64,000 nt of DNA from assembly GCA_900544765.1 (NCBI GenBank), contig UQWI01000007.1, positions 1 to 64,000 of the forward strand, written 5' to 3'. Of the stretch, positions 1 to 8,839 are shown piece by piece; the stretch's first letter is position 1; every line of letters begins with the position of its first letter. Source of the stretch: an uncultured Eubacteriales bacterium (GTDB lineage: Bacteria; Bacillota; Clostridia; Oscillospirales; Oscillospiraceae). The notes below the pieces were generated by a model, which saw only the letters and a list, made by a program, of their open reading frames with translations, made no database searches and was not told the origin of the DNA. Position numbers and translations under genes: made by a program.

Positions 1-97
1 GGTGCTTTTCGCATAAGCTTTTACTTACATTGTTTAATTTACAAGGTACACTCGCTTCGGGTTTTGGTCATCTTTCACAGTGCCGTGTCCCGAGCGC
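1..97 (-). other. Probable rRNA-operon leader, transcribed out of the window
   Basis: Read on the minus strand, positions 50 to 24 contain a CTTGTAAATTAAACAATG-type block. It resembles the CTTGAAAACT(G/A)AACA segment found in Firmicutes 16S leaders and 16S-23S spacers. It lies downstream of a consensus promoter at 104-132 and contains no convincing reading frame. The most likely product is the 5' leader of a 16S rRNA gene just beyond the left edge. No mature rRNA sequence is inside the window, so this is an inference from the leader block and promoter strength. Confidence 0.5.
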
Positions 98-103
98 TTG
101 ATT

Positions 104-132
104 AATATACCACTACTTCTCGCTCTTGTCAA
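104..132 (-). promoter_or_regulatory. Strong sigma-A promoter with UP-like tract
   Basis: On the minus strand there is a perfect TTGACA (127-132), a 17-bp spacer and TATATT (104-109). Upstream (about 133-165) is a run of A and T tracts typical of an UP element. Such a combination is usual for stable-RNA promoters. It faces away from the germination operon that starts at 283. Confidence 0.75.
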
Positions 133-282
133 CACCTTTTTTCAAAAAAACTCGATTTTTTTTGAGAGCCATCTTATTTCACAAATTGACCACTATATAT
201 TGTATTGTGCGTCCCAAGCGGACACACAAGAGAGCAATCTTATACTTAAATATCCCCGGCTCAAGCGGGCATAATACAGGTC

Positions 283-1797
283 ATGGACGAAAAAGACTTG
301 CGGCGGGACGGGCCGCACCCTGAAACAAAACCGAAATATCCAGGCGCTGTGTATTCAAAAGCCCTGTCCTCAATCTTTGCCGGATGCGGAGACTATGAAA
401 CTCGTACCGTGCTCCCGGGCCTCTTCATGGGTGCAGACGGCGTTGTGCTCTGCTGGCTGGACGGACTGGTCGACGGCATAACCGTTTCCGAGGACGTTCT
501 GCGCCCTCTGACCGACATTCAGCGCACTATAGGAGCGCAAAGCCCGGCGCAGCTGGAGCTCATATTGGAGCAGGGCGCAGCTTACAGCTATACGATGAGG
601 CGGAGGAAAACGCTCGACGACGTAGTCAGCGACCTCGTAAACGGCTACTGCGCCGTGTGCTTTGACTCCCTCGGCGAAGCTCTCACTTTCGATACGCGCA
701 CGAAGCTCACTCGCTCAGTGAGCGAGCCAACCGTAGAGAAGGCCATCAAAGGCGGAAAGGACGCCTTCGTTGAGACGATACGGACTAATACTTCGCTCGT
801 CCGTCGCAAGGTGCGCACACCCAAGCTCAAGATAAAGCAGTCTGTCGTCGGCCGCCTATCCAGCACCAGCGTCGCACTATTATATATAGAAGGCGTGGCG
901 CAGCAGGGTACGGTGAATGAGGCGTTCCGGCGCATAGGCAATATAGACATCGACGGGCTGCTCTCCTCAGGCGACCTGGAGGAGTATATAGTGGATTCCC
1001 CCCGCTCACCGCTGCCGCAGCTGCTGCACACGGAGAGGCCGGACACCTTCGCCATGCACCTGTTGGACGGAAGAATAGGCATACTCGTCGACGGGCTTCC
1101 CCTGGGCTTTCTGCTTCCCGCAGATCTGGCGGCTTTCATGCGCGTGCCGGAGGACAGCTCGATGCACTTCGCGGTGGCGAGTATGCTGACGCTGCTGCGC
1201 TGGGCAGCCCTGGCCATATCGCTGCTGTTCCCGGCGGTATTTGTGGCAATAAGCATGTACCATCAGGAGATGCTGCCGGTGAAGCTGCTGCTCAGCATGA
1301 CCTCGGCTAAACAGTTCGTCCCCTTCAACGTTGCGACTGAAGTTCTGGCTATGCTGATAGCCTTTGAGCTGCTTCAGGAGGCCGGCCTGCGCCTTCCCGA
1401 TCCTGTCGGCCAGACGGCCAGCATAATCGGCGCGCTGATAGTAGGCCAGAGCGCTGTTGAGGCGAAGGTTGTCTCTCCCATCGCCGTCATCGTGGTCGCA
1501 CTGGCCGGCATATCCGGATACACGATGCCGAGCCAGGACCTGGGCTCGGCCGTGCGCCTGGGCCGCCTGCTGCTTGTGGCTGTGGCGGCGCTGCTCGGCC
1601 TGTACGGCGTAATTGCCGCTACAGCTTTAATTATATGGTATGCAGCCGGGCTGGAGAGCTTCGGAAAGGCGTACACAGCGCCCTTCACAGGCTCTGACAC
1701 CGCAGCGCTGGTTCGGGTGTTTTTGAAGCGCCCCAATCGCGCCAACAAATTCCGCTCAGCCCATCTGGCCGGGGAAAACCGGCGCCGTCAGAAGTAG
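283..1797 (+). CDS. gerAA: GerA-family spore germinant receptor subunit A
   Basis: A 504-residue membrane protein of the GerA/SpoVAF family. This is the A subunit of the germinant receptor in the inner spore membrane that senses small molecules and starts germination. The soluble N-terminal half ends in the family segment with IEGVAQQGTVNE and the LLDGRIGILVDG stretch. It is followed by about five membrane segments from residue 310 onward, including the conserved FELLQEAGLRLP motif. The ATG has only a weak ACAGG upstream. It is the first gene of a three-gene operon with C and B subunits, 10 bp before the next gene. As a forespore gene it is expected to be read by sigma-G, but no clear promoter of that class was recognised. 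Confidence 0.93.
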   Translation: MDEKDLRRDGPHPETKPKYPGAVYSKALSSIFAGCGDYETRTVLPGLFMGADGVVLCWLDGLVDGITVSEDVLRPLTDIQRTIGAQSPAQLELILEQGAAYSYTMRRRKTLDDVVSDLVNGYCAVCFDSLGEALTFDTRTKLTRSVSEPTVEKAIKGGKDAFVETIRTNTSLVRRKVRTPKLKIKQSVVGRLSSTSVALLYIEGVAQQGTVNEAFRRIGNIDIDGLLSSGDLEEYIVDSPRSPLPQLLHTERPDTFAMHLLDGRIGILVDGLPLGFLLPADLAAFMRVPEDSSMHFAVASMLTLLRWAALAISLLFPAVFVAISMYHQEMLPVKLLLSMTSAKQFVPFNVATEVLAMLIAFELLQEAGLRLPDPVGQTASIIGALIVGQSAVEAKVVSPIAVIVVALAGISGYTMPSQDLGSAVRLGRLLLVAVAALLGLYGVIAATALIIWYAAGLESFGKAYTAPFTGSDTAALVRVFLKRPNRANKFRSAHLAGENRRRQK

Positions 1798-1807
1798 GAG
1801 GTGAAAC

Positions 1808-2941
1808 ATGCGTCACGCAAAGCTTGTCCCTGCTGTCATGGCCATGGGAATGCTGTTTTTAAGCGGCTGCACACTGTCAGTGTACAACAGCTATAGGGAC
1901 ATTGAAAACCTGGATGTCGTACAGGTCATAGGCCTTGACGCCGTTGACGGCGGGGGAGTCAGGTTCTCAGTCGCTACCGGCCCCGACTCATCCGGGCGGG
2001 AGCCCGTGCGCTTGACGCAGGATTCACCTTCGCTTGACGGCGCAATGCGGTCAATGGAGCAGCTATCAGGCCCGGGCAGCCTGTTTTACTCCGGCACGGG
2101 AGCCATAGTTATGGGTGAAAAGGCTGCGGACGACGCCGAACGTTGGCTGGACGCCGTTGCACGCAGCAAGGAGCTCAGGCTGGACACAGAGCTATATGTT
2201 TTAAAGCACGGGCAGGCCGAAGAGCTTATTGCCGGCGATGACGCGCCTGAGGATGTATTTGCAGACCTCAGCAGTCTGGCCAAACTGGTCCGTGAGGACG
2301 GCCCATCGCCCGTCCCGACATGCGCCGACGTGTCCCGCGCCCTGCTGTCCTCCGGCTCGTCGCTCGCGACCGCAATCGAATTGACTGAGGGTGCCGACGG
2401 CAAGCTCACGCCGGTAACCTCCGGCTATGCCATTCTGACCGGCAGCGGTCTCGCCGGTTGGCTCAGTGAGGAAGAAGCGCTGGGCGCCGGACTGTTTATG
2501 GGCGGCCCGGGGATAAGCGTAGTAGAATTGGAAGACGGCATAACCGCCGAGCTCGCAGGCGCGGATGTCGCGCTCGACGCTCGTTGGGGCAAAGACGGCG
2601 GGATTGAGGGCATAGATGTCTCCGCAGAGGTCAAAGGCAGCGTCATAGAGGCCCCTGCGGGCAGCAGCCTCGGCTCCAAGGAGGCCTGGGCGGAGCTGGA
2701 GCAGGAGCTTGCCGGATGCGTGTATGGCTGGGTATCAGGCGTTCTGGAGAAAAGCCAAACGCTCAACGCGGATTTTCTGAATCTGGAGCACAGAATCGAG
2801 TCGGCTCACCCTCTGAAATACGCTAATATGCCTGTACAGTGGAGCGAGACCTTCCGGGACATAGACATATCTGTCTCTGTTCAGGCCAAGATTGTAAACA
2901 TGAGGGAGTACTCCGTCTCGCCTTACGAGGGGGAAAGCTGA
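1808..2941 (+). CDS. gerAC: Ger(x)C-family germination lipoprotein, receptor subunit C
   Basis: A 377-residue lipoprotein, the C subunit of a GerA-type receptor. The N-terminus has a signal peptide ending in the lipobox LSGC, so the Cys near residue 21 should be lipidated. The N-terminal region has the YRDIENLDVVQVIGLD element typical of Ger(x)C proteins. A strong AGGAGGTG ribosome site sits 5 bp before the ATG. The stop codon overlaps the next start by one base (TGATG), indicating translational coupling. The family length is usually about 370-400 residues, so the gene looks complete. Confidence 0.92.
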   Translation: MRHAKLVPAVMAMGMLFLSGCTLSVYNSYRDIENLDVVQVIGLDAVDGGGVRFSVATGPDSSGREPVRLTQDSPSLDGAMRSMEQLSGPGSLFYSGTGAIVMGEKAADDAERWLDAVARSKELRLDTELYVLKHGQAEELIAGDDAPEDVFADLSSLAKLVREDGPSPVPTCADVSRALLSSGSSLATAIELTEGADGKLTPVTSGYAILTGSGLAGWLSEEEALGAGLFMGGPGISVVELEDGITAELAGADVALDARWGKDGGIEGIDVSAEVKGSVIEAPAGSSLGSKEAWAELEQELAGCVYGWVSGVLEKSQTLNADFLNLEHRIESAHPLKYANMPVQWSETFRDIDISVSVQAKIVNMREYSVSPYEGES

Positions 2942-4044
2942 TGGTTGAACCTACACGAAGGCAGCTGCAGGCCCTGAGCTTTATAATACTCATGTCGCCC
3001 GCTACACGGCTCATACCCGGCGCTTCCGCTCGGGCCGCGGGCCACGCGGGCTGGCTCTGTCCGATAGTCGCCGCTCCGCTGTGTGTGCTCGTGGTGCTAA
3101 CCGTGTCGCGCGCGCTCAAAAACAAGGCTGTTGGAGAGGGCCTTGGCGAAGTCGTCATGAGGGCTTTTCCGCGCTTTGGACGCGCAGTGCTGCTGCTCTA
3201 CGGATTGTGGCTGTCGCTGTACGCCGGTTTTTCGCTGCGCAGCGGCGCTTCGCGCTTCATATATACTATATACACCGGCTCATCCCCATGGCCCTTTGTG
3301 GCCGTTGGGCTGGCAGCAGGCGTACTGGCGGCGCTTGGCAGCGTAAAGCGCCTCGCGCGCTCAGCGGAAATATTCCGCACTCTGCTCCTTCTGGCCATAG
3401 TGCCCATACTCGGTTTTGGCCTGGCGCAGCTGGACTGGAGCGAGCTTCTGCCCGTATCCGTACTGGACACACAGGGCGTGCTTCTCGGCGGGATTGAGGT
3501 GCTGGGTACCGTCAGCTTTGTGCTGATAAACGTCCCCTTCCTCGAAACGGGCTCTCCGGTGGAGCGCAGGTCCCGCTCAATGTCGGCGTGGAGCGTCCGA
3601 GAGTGCCTGTTTCTCACCGCCGTAGTGGCCGCAGTGATAGGCAGATTTGGCCCGGAGCTGTCCGGCAGCCTGACCTACCCCTTCTTCGCCCTGGTGCGCA
3701 ACACGGGCCTGCTGGGCGTGTCCCAGAGGATAGAGGCCCTGGTCACGGCGCTCTGGGTGCTGTCAGATTTCGTGCTCTGCGCCTTTGCGCTCATGTCTGC
3801 CTCCGGGCTTATACGGCTCTCCCTGGGTATAAAGAGCCGCGCAGGCAAGGCGCGCATTTCCCCGCGCGTGCTGGTTACGCTCGCCTGTGCCGCTGCGGCC
3901 CTCGCCTGCGCTGTCACGATAGCGCCGAACTCGCGTGAATTGCGCATACTCTCCGACGAAATCATAGTGTATGTGAATTTAATCATGCTCTTCGCCGTGC
4001 TCATGCCGGTAATGATAATCGGCATAGTCAGGCACAGGATGTGA
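2941..4044 (+). CDS. gerAB: GerAB/spore permease-type receptor subunit B
   Basis: A 367-residue integral membrane protein of the spore permease family (APC superfamily), the B subunit of the germinant receptor thought to form the ligand-binding site. About ten hydrophobic helices span the sequence. The N-terminus TRRQLQALSFIILMSPATRLIPG fits the family, where the first helix begins soon after the start. The start at 2941 is chosen because it overlaps the upstream stop (TGATG). An in-frame ATG at 2839 would run 100 bp into gerAC and is unlikely. The order A-C-B differs from the classical A-B-C order but is common in Clostridia. Confidence 0.9.
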   Translation: MVEPTRRQLQALSFIILMSPATRLIPGASARAAGHAGWLCPIVAAPLCVLVVLTVSRALKNKAVGEGLGEVVMRAFPRFGRAVLLLYGLWLSLYAGFSLRSGASRFIYTIYTGSSPWPFVAVGLAAGVLAALGSVKRLARSAEIFRTLLLLAIVPILGFGLAQLDWSELLPVSVLDTQGVLLGGIEVLGTVSFVLINVPFLETGSPVERRSRSMSAWSVRECLFLTAVVAAVIGRFGPELSGSLTYPFFALVRNTGLLGVSQRIEALVTALWVLSDFVLCAFALMSASGLIRLSLGIKSRAGKARISPRVLVTLACAAAALACAVTIAPNSRELRILSDEIIVYVNLIMLFAVLMPVMIIGIVRHRM

Positions 4045-4125
4045 GGCTTCTCCGATATTTCACTCAAAACCGCATTAAAACAAAAAATCCGGGTTTTAAG
4101 AATGAAACCTGGGTTTTTTATAAAC

Positions 4126-4158
4126 AAAAATGCCCCCGATTGCGTCGGAGGCATTTTT
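4126..4158. terminator. Rho-independent terminator after gerA operon
   Basis: The inverted repeat AAAAATGCC / GGCATTTTT has partly paired inner bases and is followed by a T run. A and T tails on both sides allow it to work in either direction. Confidence 0.8.
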
Positions 4159-4247
4159 GTGGATATGGGAGTTTGGAAGAGGAAAATCATATTAACAGCT
4201 CGGCGTTGGGAGTACGCCTCGCTTACGATAAAAAAGTAACACAACTA

Positions 4248-4276
4248 TTGCTATTAGTAAAGAGAGAGTTTATAAT
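4248..4276 (+). promoter_or_regulatory. Promoter of the LysR gene
   Basis: TTGCTA (4248-4253), a 17-bp spacer and a perfect TATAAT (4271-4276) lie 40 bp before the LysR start. The region 4200-4315 between terminator and start is otherwise without a gene. Confidence 0.65.
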
Positions 4277-4315
4277 ATTTGATATTATGATAATTCATAT
4301 CCGGGAGGAAAGTAT

Positions 4316-5191
4316 ATGGACACGGCAAAGGTGAGAGCCCTGCTCGCCTCGGCGGATTTTGGGAGTATATCCAAGGCGGCGGAAACGCTGGGTTATACGC
4401 AGTCCGGCGTTACGCATATGATGCGCTCGCTGGAAGAGGAGGCGGGTTTCCCTCTGCTGCTGCGCGGCAACAGGGGAGTAAAGTTCACAGCCGAAGGGGA
4501 GCGCCTGGCCCCGCTGTTCCGGGATCTGCTCCAGGCTTCAGACCGGCTCGAGCAGGAAATGGCCCTTACACGCGGCGTGGAGCGAGGCAGCGTAAAGATT
4601 GGAACGTATTCATCTATATCGCTCCACTGGATGCCGAAAATACTAGAAGCCTTTCAGGAGAGGTATCCGAACATAGAGGTGGAGCTGCTTGAAGGCAACG
4701 GCGAGGAGATTGAGGAGTGGCTCTCGAGCGGGCGTATAGACATAGGCTACACCAGCCTCAGAACAGCCTCCAACTTCGATACGGTCAAGATAACCGACGA
4801 CCCCATGTTCGCAGTGCTGCCGAAGAACCATCCCCGCGCGCACGACGAGACCTTCCCCATAACGGCTTTTAAGGGAGAGCCCTTCCTGGTCTACGTCTCA
4901 AACACAAAACCGGAGGTCGATTTGGCGCAGGCGATGGAGATGGCGGAAGTAGGAGAAAAGTACAAGTTTTCGTCAAACTTCGATATGACCATACTCGCCA
5001 TGGTGGAACACAACCTCGGTATCACAATCATGCCCCGTCTCATTCTGGAGGGTTCTCATGCCGACGTCGCCGCCATACCTATCTCGCCTCCGATATCCCG
5101 CTCTCTCGGCATGGCCGTGCGCTCCATGGACGGCGTTTCACCCGCGATGCGGCGCTTTATGGACTGCACCCATGAGGTTTTGGGCGTGTAA
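4316..5191 (+). CDS. LysR-family transcriptional regulator
   Basis: A 291-residue regulator. The N-terminal winged helix-turn-helix covers residues 1-60, with SISKAAETLGYTQSGVTHMMRSLE matching the LysR recognition helix. The co-inducer domain from about 90 to 290 has the two-lobed periplasmic-binding-like fold expected of the family (KIGTYSSISLHWMPKIL, RIDIGYTSL). A GGGAGG ribosome site precedes the ATG. The gene is followed after 26 bp by a membrane protein that may be co-transcribed. The effector and targets cannot be read from the sequence. Confidence 0.92.
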   Translation: MDTAKVRALLASADFGSISKAAETLGYTQSGVTHMMRSLEEEAGFPLLLRGNRGVKFTAEGERLAPLFRDLLQASDRLEQEMALTRGVERGSVKIGTYSSISLHWMPKILEAFQERYPNIEVELLEGNGEEIEEWLSSGRIDIGYTSLRTASNFDTVKITDDPMFAVLPKNHPRAHDETFPITAFKGEPFLVYVSNTKPEVDLAQAMEMAEVGEKYKFSSNFDMTILAMVEHNLGITIMPRLILEGSHADVAAIPISPPISRSLGMAVRSMDGVSPAMRRFMDCTHEVLGV

Positions 5192-5217
5192 ATTGAATTT
5201 CACGGGGAGGCAATAGT

Positions 5218-5799
5218 ATGTCAAGAAAGCTGGTGTTTCTGCCTTGTCTGCCCTGGGACTCGGCCGCGCTCGGGGACTGGGCAAACGGCCTGGCGCGAGA
5301 CGGGCTGGAGCCGCGCCGTATATCCGCTGCATTGCCCTTTCTCGCCGTTGTGGGGGACGGGCCGGCCTGTACATACACTGTAGAGCCCGCGCACGGAGCC
5401 AAGCGGGACGGCTGCCGCGTACCCTGGGTTGGCTCCCGGATTGTGCGAGGCCGTCCGGCGGGAAAGTACCCCTACGGCGGGGCGCGGCGCCGCGCGCTGA
5501 ACCTAAACTACTTGCTTTTGCTTTTCTGCAACTTCGCGCTTGCCGTGACAATCATCGGTATATCCGACGGTCAGAGTTTTCTGAGCGGCGAGGCAGAGTT
5601 TTCAACATTGGGCTCAGTGATGTTCATAATGAGCCTCATTTCCATGCTCGTCTTAATAATCGGTACTATAAGCTGCATTGTCCTGACCATCCGCGTGAAA
5701 TACAACCGCGTCTGCCTGACGGCGTTTGTGCTCACATCCATATCCGTCTGGCTGTGGGCAATTTCCCGCACATTCATGTTGATAGTTACGCTGATATAG
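5218..5799 (+). CDS. DUF2812-like small membrane protein
   Basis: A 193-residue protein of unknown function. The first 60 residues (WDSAALGDWANGLARDGLEPRRI, ending CTYTVEP) resemble the N-terminal pattern of DUF2812 proteins: a Trp/Leu-rich helix, a Gly turn and a YxxE strand. Residues 95-193 hold three hydrophobic segments. A GGGGAGG site lies just before the ATG. DUF2812 genes usually follow PadR regulators; here a LysR gene is upstream. It is probably co-transcribed with the LysR gene and ends at a strong terminator. The family assignment is by eye and tentative. Confidence 0.6.
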   Translation: MSRKLVFLPCLPWDSAALGDWANGLARDGLEPRRISAALPFLAVVGDGPACTYTVEPAHGAKRDGCRVPWVGSRIVRGRPAGKYPYGGARRRALNLNYLLLLFCNFALAVTIIGISDGQSFLSGEAEFSTLGSVMFIMSLISMLVLIIGTISCIVLTIRVKYNRVCLTAFVLTSISVWLWAISRTFMLIVTLI

Positions 5800-5833
5800 A
5801 AAAATCCCGGAGCATGTTAGCTCCGGGATTTTT
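5800..5833. terminator. Rho-independent terminator
   Basis: A perfect 14-bp inverted repeat (AAAAATCCCGGAGC / GCTCCGGGATTTTT) with a 6-base loop starts right after the stop codon of the DUF2812-like gene. Confidence 0.9.
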
Positions 5834-5889
5834 GCGCCTGTTTATCAGGCTTTTCGTTGTAAAACAGCACAATCGTGTACAAAACCAGC

Positions 5890-6476
5890 ACGCGCCCAAG
5901 GTACCACCCCTCCGTCACGGCTTCGCCGTGACACCTCCCCTTTCAGGTGAGGCATATATCCAAGCGGCGCAGCCGACGTTAGACTATAGACTGTCAGCTG
6001 TACGCGAAGCGATTTTGTACCTGCCGGAGAAGCGCGCTTCTCCGGCAGAGAGGAGGAGCGATATAATGAGCGAGCTTTCGGCTTTAGCCGGAAGCGAGGG
6101 ATATGGAATCCGCGACGACGAGGTCGGCGATGTAAAAGTACCCTCTGACTACGGGATGGCCACGTTTCGGTCAGCTGTATTGGGTGATACGATGGGTACG
6201 TTGGTTTCGCACCTAAAGCGGATTTCCTTTCGGGGTCTGGGACGCTTTCTTTGTCCTGGGGTCCCCAACAGTGCCTTTGGCACTGTTGGGGAAGGAGGAG
6301 CAGCGAAACGACTGAGACTTCGGGCTTGCCCGGAGGCGAAAGATGTGAAGCTTGTGACGACGCAAAGCGCCCCAGGTGTGCAGCAGCCGCTCACGGCTGC
6401 ACCCCTCACGTCGGGCGACGTCGCATCCGGTGGGTACCCCCACGGGTCGGTGCAGCCACCTACGGTGGCTGCGCGC
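5890..6476. repeat. Dispersed non-coding repeat, copy A
   Basis: This stretch has no credible gene. It shares blocks with 36290-36665 and 38350-38526: TACGCGAAGCGA, GTACCCTCTG followed by CGGGAT and CCACGTTT, GGTGATACGATGGGTACGT, and TTCCTTTCGGGG followed by GCTTTCTTT. It contains several hairpins, for example arms around 6265-6296, 6383-6400 and 6452-6472. Short reading frames through it do not resemble known proteins and run in several frames. It is probably a mobile or decayed intergenic repeat of the genome. Confidence 0.7.
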
Positions 6477-7040
6477 TCAGCCCTTGTCTATGCTTATAAT
6501 GTTCCACAGCGCGCTTTCGCTGTACATACACTCGTAGACGCTGCGCACAACGGATTTGACCACGGGCGAAATGTTCTTCGCGCCCTCAAGCGGCTGGTAC
6601 ATCAGCGCGCTGTCGCGGCCGGAAAGGGTGTAGCGGCAATCCACGTCGGAGTAGCCGTTGCGCTGATAGAAGTCGTGCAGCTTGCGCGCCTTCTCGAGCT
6701 CTGGATACTCGGTGACCTCGAGCAGTATTCCCTGCCAGCCGTTGTAATACTCGCGGATGAGGCTCAGGAACTGTCCTCCTATGCCGCCGCCGCGTATGTG
6801 CGGATATACGGCCAGCCAGCCGAGCAGCACATATCCTGTGAGGCGGCTCTTTAGCATGAAGGCATAGCCGCACTCCGCGTTCTGCGCGTCCTTCAGGAGC
6901 AGCAATTCCGCCCCGCGCAGCATGGCGCGCTGGCACTCCAGGTGGCTCGGCCGCTCCCAGTCGTGGAAGTCGAAGGTCATCATAGGGTATATTCGCTTCA
7001 TATCGGCGTGACCGCCGCGTTCAATGTGGTAAACAGGCAT
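6477..7040 (-). CDS. GNAT-family N-acetyltransferase
   Basis: A 187-residue acetyltransferase-like protein. The central segment LGWLAVYPHIRGGGIGGQFLSL is the GNAT motif A, which binds the pyrophosphate of acetyl-CoA (R/Q-x-x-G-x-G/A). HDFYQRNGYSDV is the usual C-terminal motif B. A GGAGG site precedes the ATG. It is the last gene of the long minus-strand run that includes gyrA and lies 30 bp after an ABC exporter gene. The substrate is unknown. Confidence 0.85.
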   Translation of the reverse strand: MPVYHIERGGHADMKRIYPMMTFDFHDWERPSHLECQRAMLRGAELLLLKDAQNAECGYAFMLKSRLTGYVLLGWLAVYPHIRGGGIGGQFLSLIREYYNGWQGILLEVTEYPELEKARKLHDFYQRNGYSDVDCRYTLSGRDSALMYQPLEGAKNISPVVKSVVRSVYECMYSESALWNIISIDKG

Positions 7041-7070
7041 TGTTTTTCCTCCGTGGGTATTGGGCCAGGC

Positions 7071-8825
7071 TCAATCCTCGCCCTCGGTCTCAAACTGTGA
7101 TTTCCAGAGCTTTGCAAACTCGCCGTCCATGGCCAGAAGCTCTCCCGGCGTTCCAAGCTCCACTATGTGCTCGTTTTCGATTACGGCCACACGGTCGGCC
7201 CCGCGTATTGTGCTCAGCCTGTGCGCGATTATAACGCTGGTTCTGCCCACGCTCAGGCTGTCAAGGCTGGCCTGTATTCTCTGTTCCGTGACGGTGTCGA
7301 GCGCGCTGGTAGCCTCGTCCATCACAAGTATGGGCGGGTTTTTCAAGAACACGCGGGCTATGCTCAGGCGCTGCTTCTGGCCGCCGGAGAGCATTACGCC
7401 GCGCTCGCCGACAAAGGTGTCGTAGCCTTCGGGCATCGCCATGATGTCCTGGTGTATCTCCGCGCGCACTGCGGCGGCGATTATCTCGGCGTCGGTCGCA
7501 TCGGGTTTGCCGTAGCGTATGTTGTCGCGGATAGTGCCCGCAAATATGAACACGTCCTGCTGGATTATGCCTATGCTGCGCCGCAGCGACTCCTGAGTAA
7601 CGCTCCTCACGTCGTGCCCGTCCACGAGCACGGCTCCCTCGGTCACGTCGTAGAAGCGCTCAAGCAGCTGGCAGAGCGTGGTCTTGCCGCCTCCTGACGG
7701 GCCGACGACGGCGAGCTTTTCGCCCGGGGCAATTTTGAAGTTTATGTCTCTGAGCACCCAGGGCTTGTCCGGGCCGTAGCGGAAACCGACGTTTTTGTAC
7801 TCGACTTCGCCCTTTACCGTGCCCAGTTCACCGGCGTCGGGGGCATCCTTTATCTCAGGCTCCGTGCGCATGAGCTCGAGGAAGCGGGAAAATCCCGCCG
7901 TGCCCTGCATGAACACCTCGGAGAACTGCGCGAGCTTCCTCACCGGCGTGGTGAAGGTGGAGACGTAGAGGGAAAAGGTCATGAGGTCGATGTAGTCCAT
8001 GTCGCCGCGCATGATGAAGAGCCCTCCCGCGGCTATGACCAGAACCTGCATGATGCTGGTCGTAAACTCCATGCCGCTCATGAAGCCGCCCATGGCGTTG
8101 TAATACTCTTTTTTTGCGGACTTATAGCGCTCGTTGGCCTCGGCGAACTTGCTGTCCTCGGTCTTTTCGTTTGCAAAGGCCTTTGCCGTGCGTATGCCTG
8201 AAATGCCGCTCTCAATGGAGGAGTTTATCTCCGCCGTCTTGCGCTTGACCTCGAGGTTGGCCTTTTTCATCCTGACGCGCTGCGTCAGGGTAAAGCCTAT
8301 GAGTATGGGCAGCGTTATCGCCAGCACCAGCGCCAGGCGCCACTCTATTGTGAACATGACTGCCAGCGCGCCGATTATGGTCAGGCCGGAGATAAGTATG
8401 TCCTCGGGTCCGTGATGCGACAGCTCGGTTATCTCGAAGAGGTCGTTTGTGATGCGGCTCATCAGCACGCCCGTGCGGTTGTGGTCGAAAAAGCTGAAGC
8501 TCAGCTTCTGCATGTGGTTGAAGGCGGCGCGGCGCATGTCGGCCTCTATGTACACGCCCATGCGGTGGCCGAGTACGGTGATAAAGTAGTAGCACACGCC
8601 CTTGAGTATGTACGCCGCAATCATTATGGCTATCACGACGAAGAAGGTGGTGAACAGCTTCTCCGGCAGCAGAGTGGTCATGGACATGCGCGACACATAC
8701 GGGAACACCAAATCTATGATAGACGCCAGCGTAGCGCAGGCCATATCCATGAGAAAAAGGCCCATATGCGGCTTAAAGTAGGCGAAAAACTCGGCTAAAT
8801 CACTCTTTTTCTTAACCTTGGACAT
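7071..8825 (-). CDS. ABC exporter, fused permease and ATPase
   Basis: A 584-residue half-transporter of the MdlB/LmrA type. Residues 20-310 form the six-helix membrane domain. The ATPase domain has Walker A GPSGGGKTT, the signature LSGGQKQR, Walker B ILVMDEATSALD and the H-loop in IIAHRLST. Such proteins work as dimers in the membrane to export lipids, drugs or peptides; the cargo is not predictable. It sits 14 bp after rnhA and is probably part of the same transcript, although this is not a conserved functional link. Confidence 0.93.
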   Translation of the reverse strand: MSKVKKKSDLAEFFAYFKPHMGLFLMDMACATLASIIDLVFPYVSRMSMTTLLPEKLFTTFFVVIAIMIAAYILKGVCYYFITVLGHRMGVYIEADMRRAAFNHMQKLSFSFFDHNRTGVLMSRITNDLFEITELSHHGPEDILISGLTIIGALAVMFTIEWRLALVLAITLPILIGFTLTQRVRMKKANLEVKRKTAEINSSIESGISGIRTAKAFANEKTEDSKFAEANERYKSAKKEYYNAMGGFMSGMEFTTSIMQVLVIAAGGLFIMRGDMDYIDLMTFSLYVSTFTTPVRKLAQFSEVFMQGTAGFSRFLELMRTEPEIKDAPDAGELGTVKGEVEYKNVGFRYGPDKPWVLRDINFKIAPGEKLAVVGPSGGGKTTLCQLLERFYDVTEGAVLVDGHDVRSVTQESLRRSIGIIQQDVFIFAGTIRDNIRYGKPDATDAEIIAAAVRAEIHQDIMAMPEGYDTFVGERGVMLSGGQKQRLSIARVFLKNPPILVMDEATSALDTVTEQRIQASLDSLSVGRTSVIIAHRLSTIRGADRVAVIENEHIVELGTPGELLAMDGEFAKLWKSQFETEGED

Positions 8826-8839
8826 TTGCGCCCTCCCGC

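Noticed and set aside
5817..5905. Minus-strand fragment reading YLGRVLVLYTIVLFYNEK before a stop
   Set aside because: It looks like a hydrophobic protein end, but it has no start, runs from repeat sequence into a terminator stem, and no family was recognised. A gene remnant is possible but not supported.
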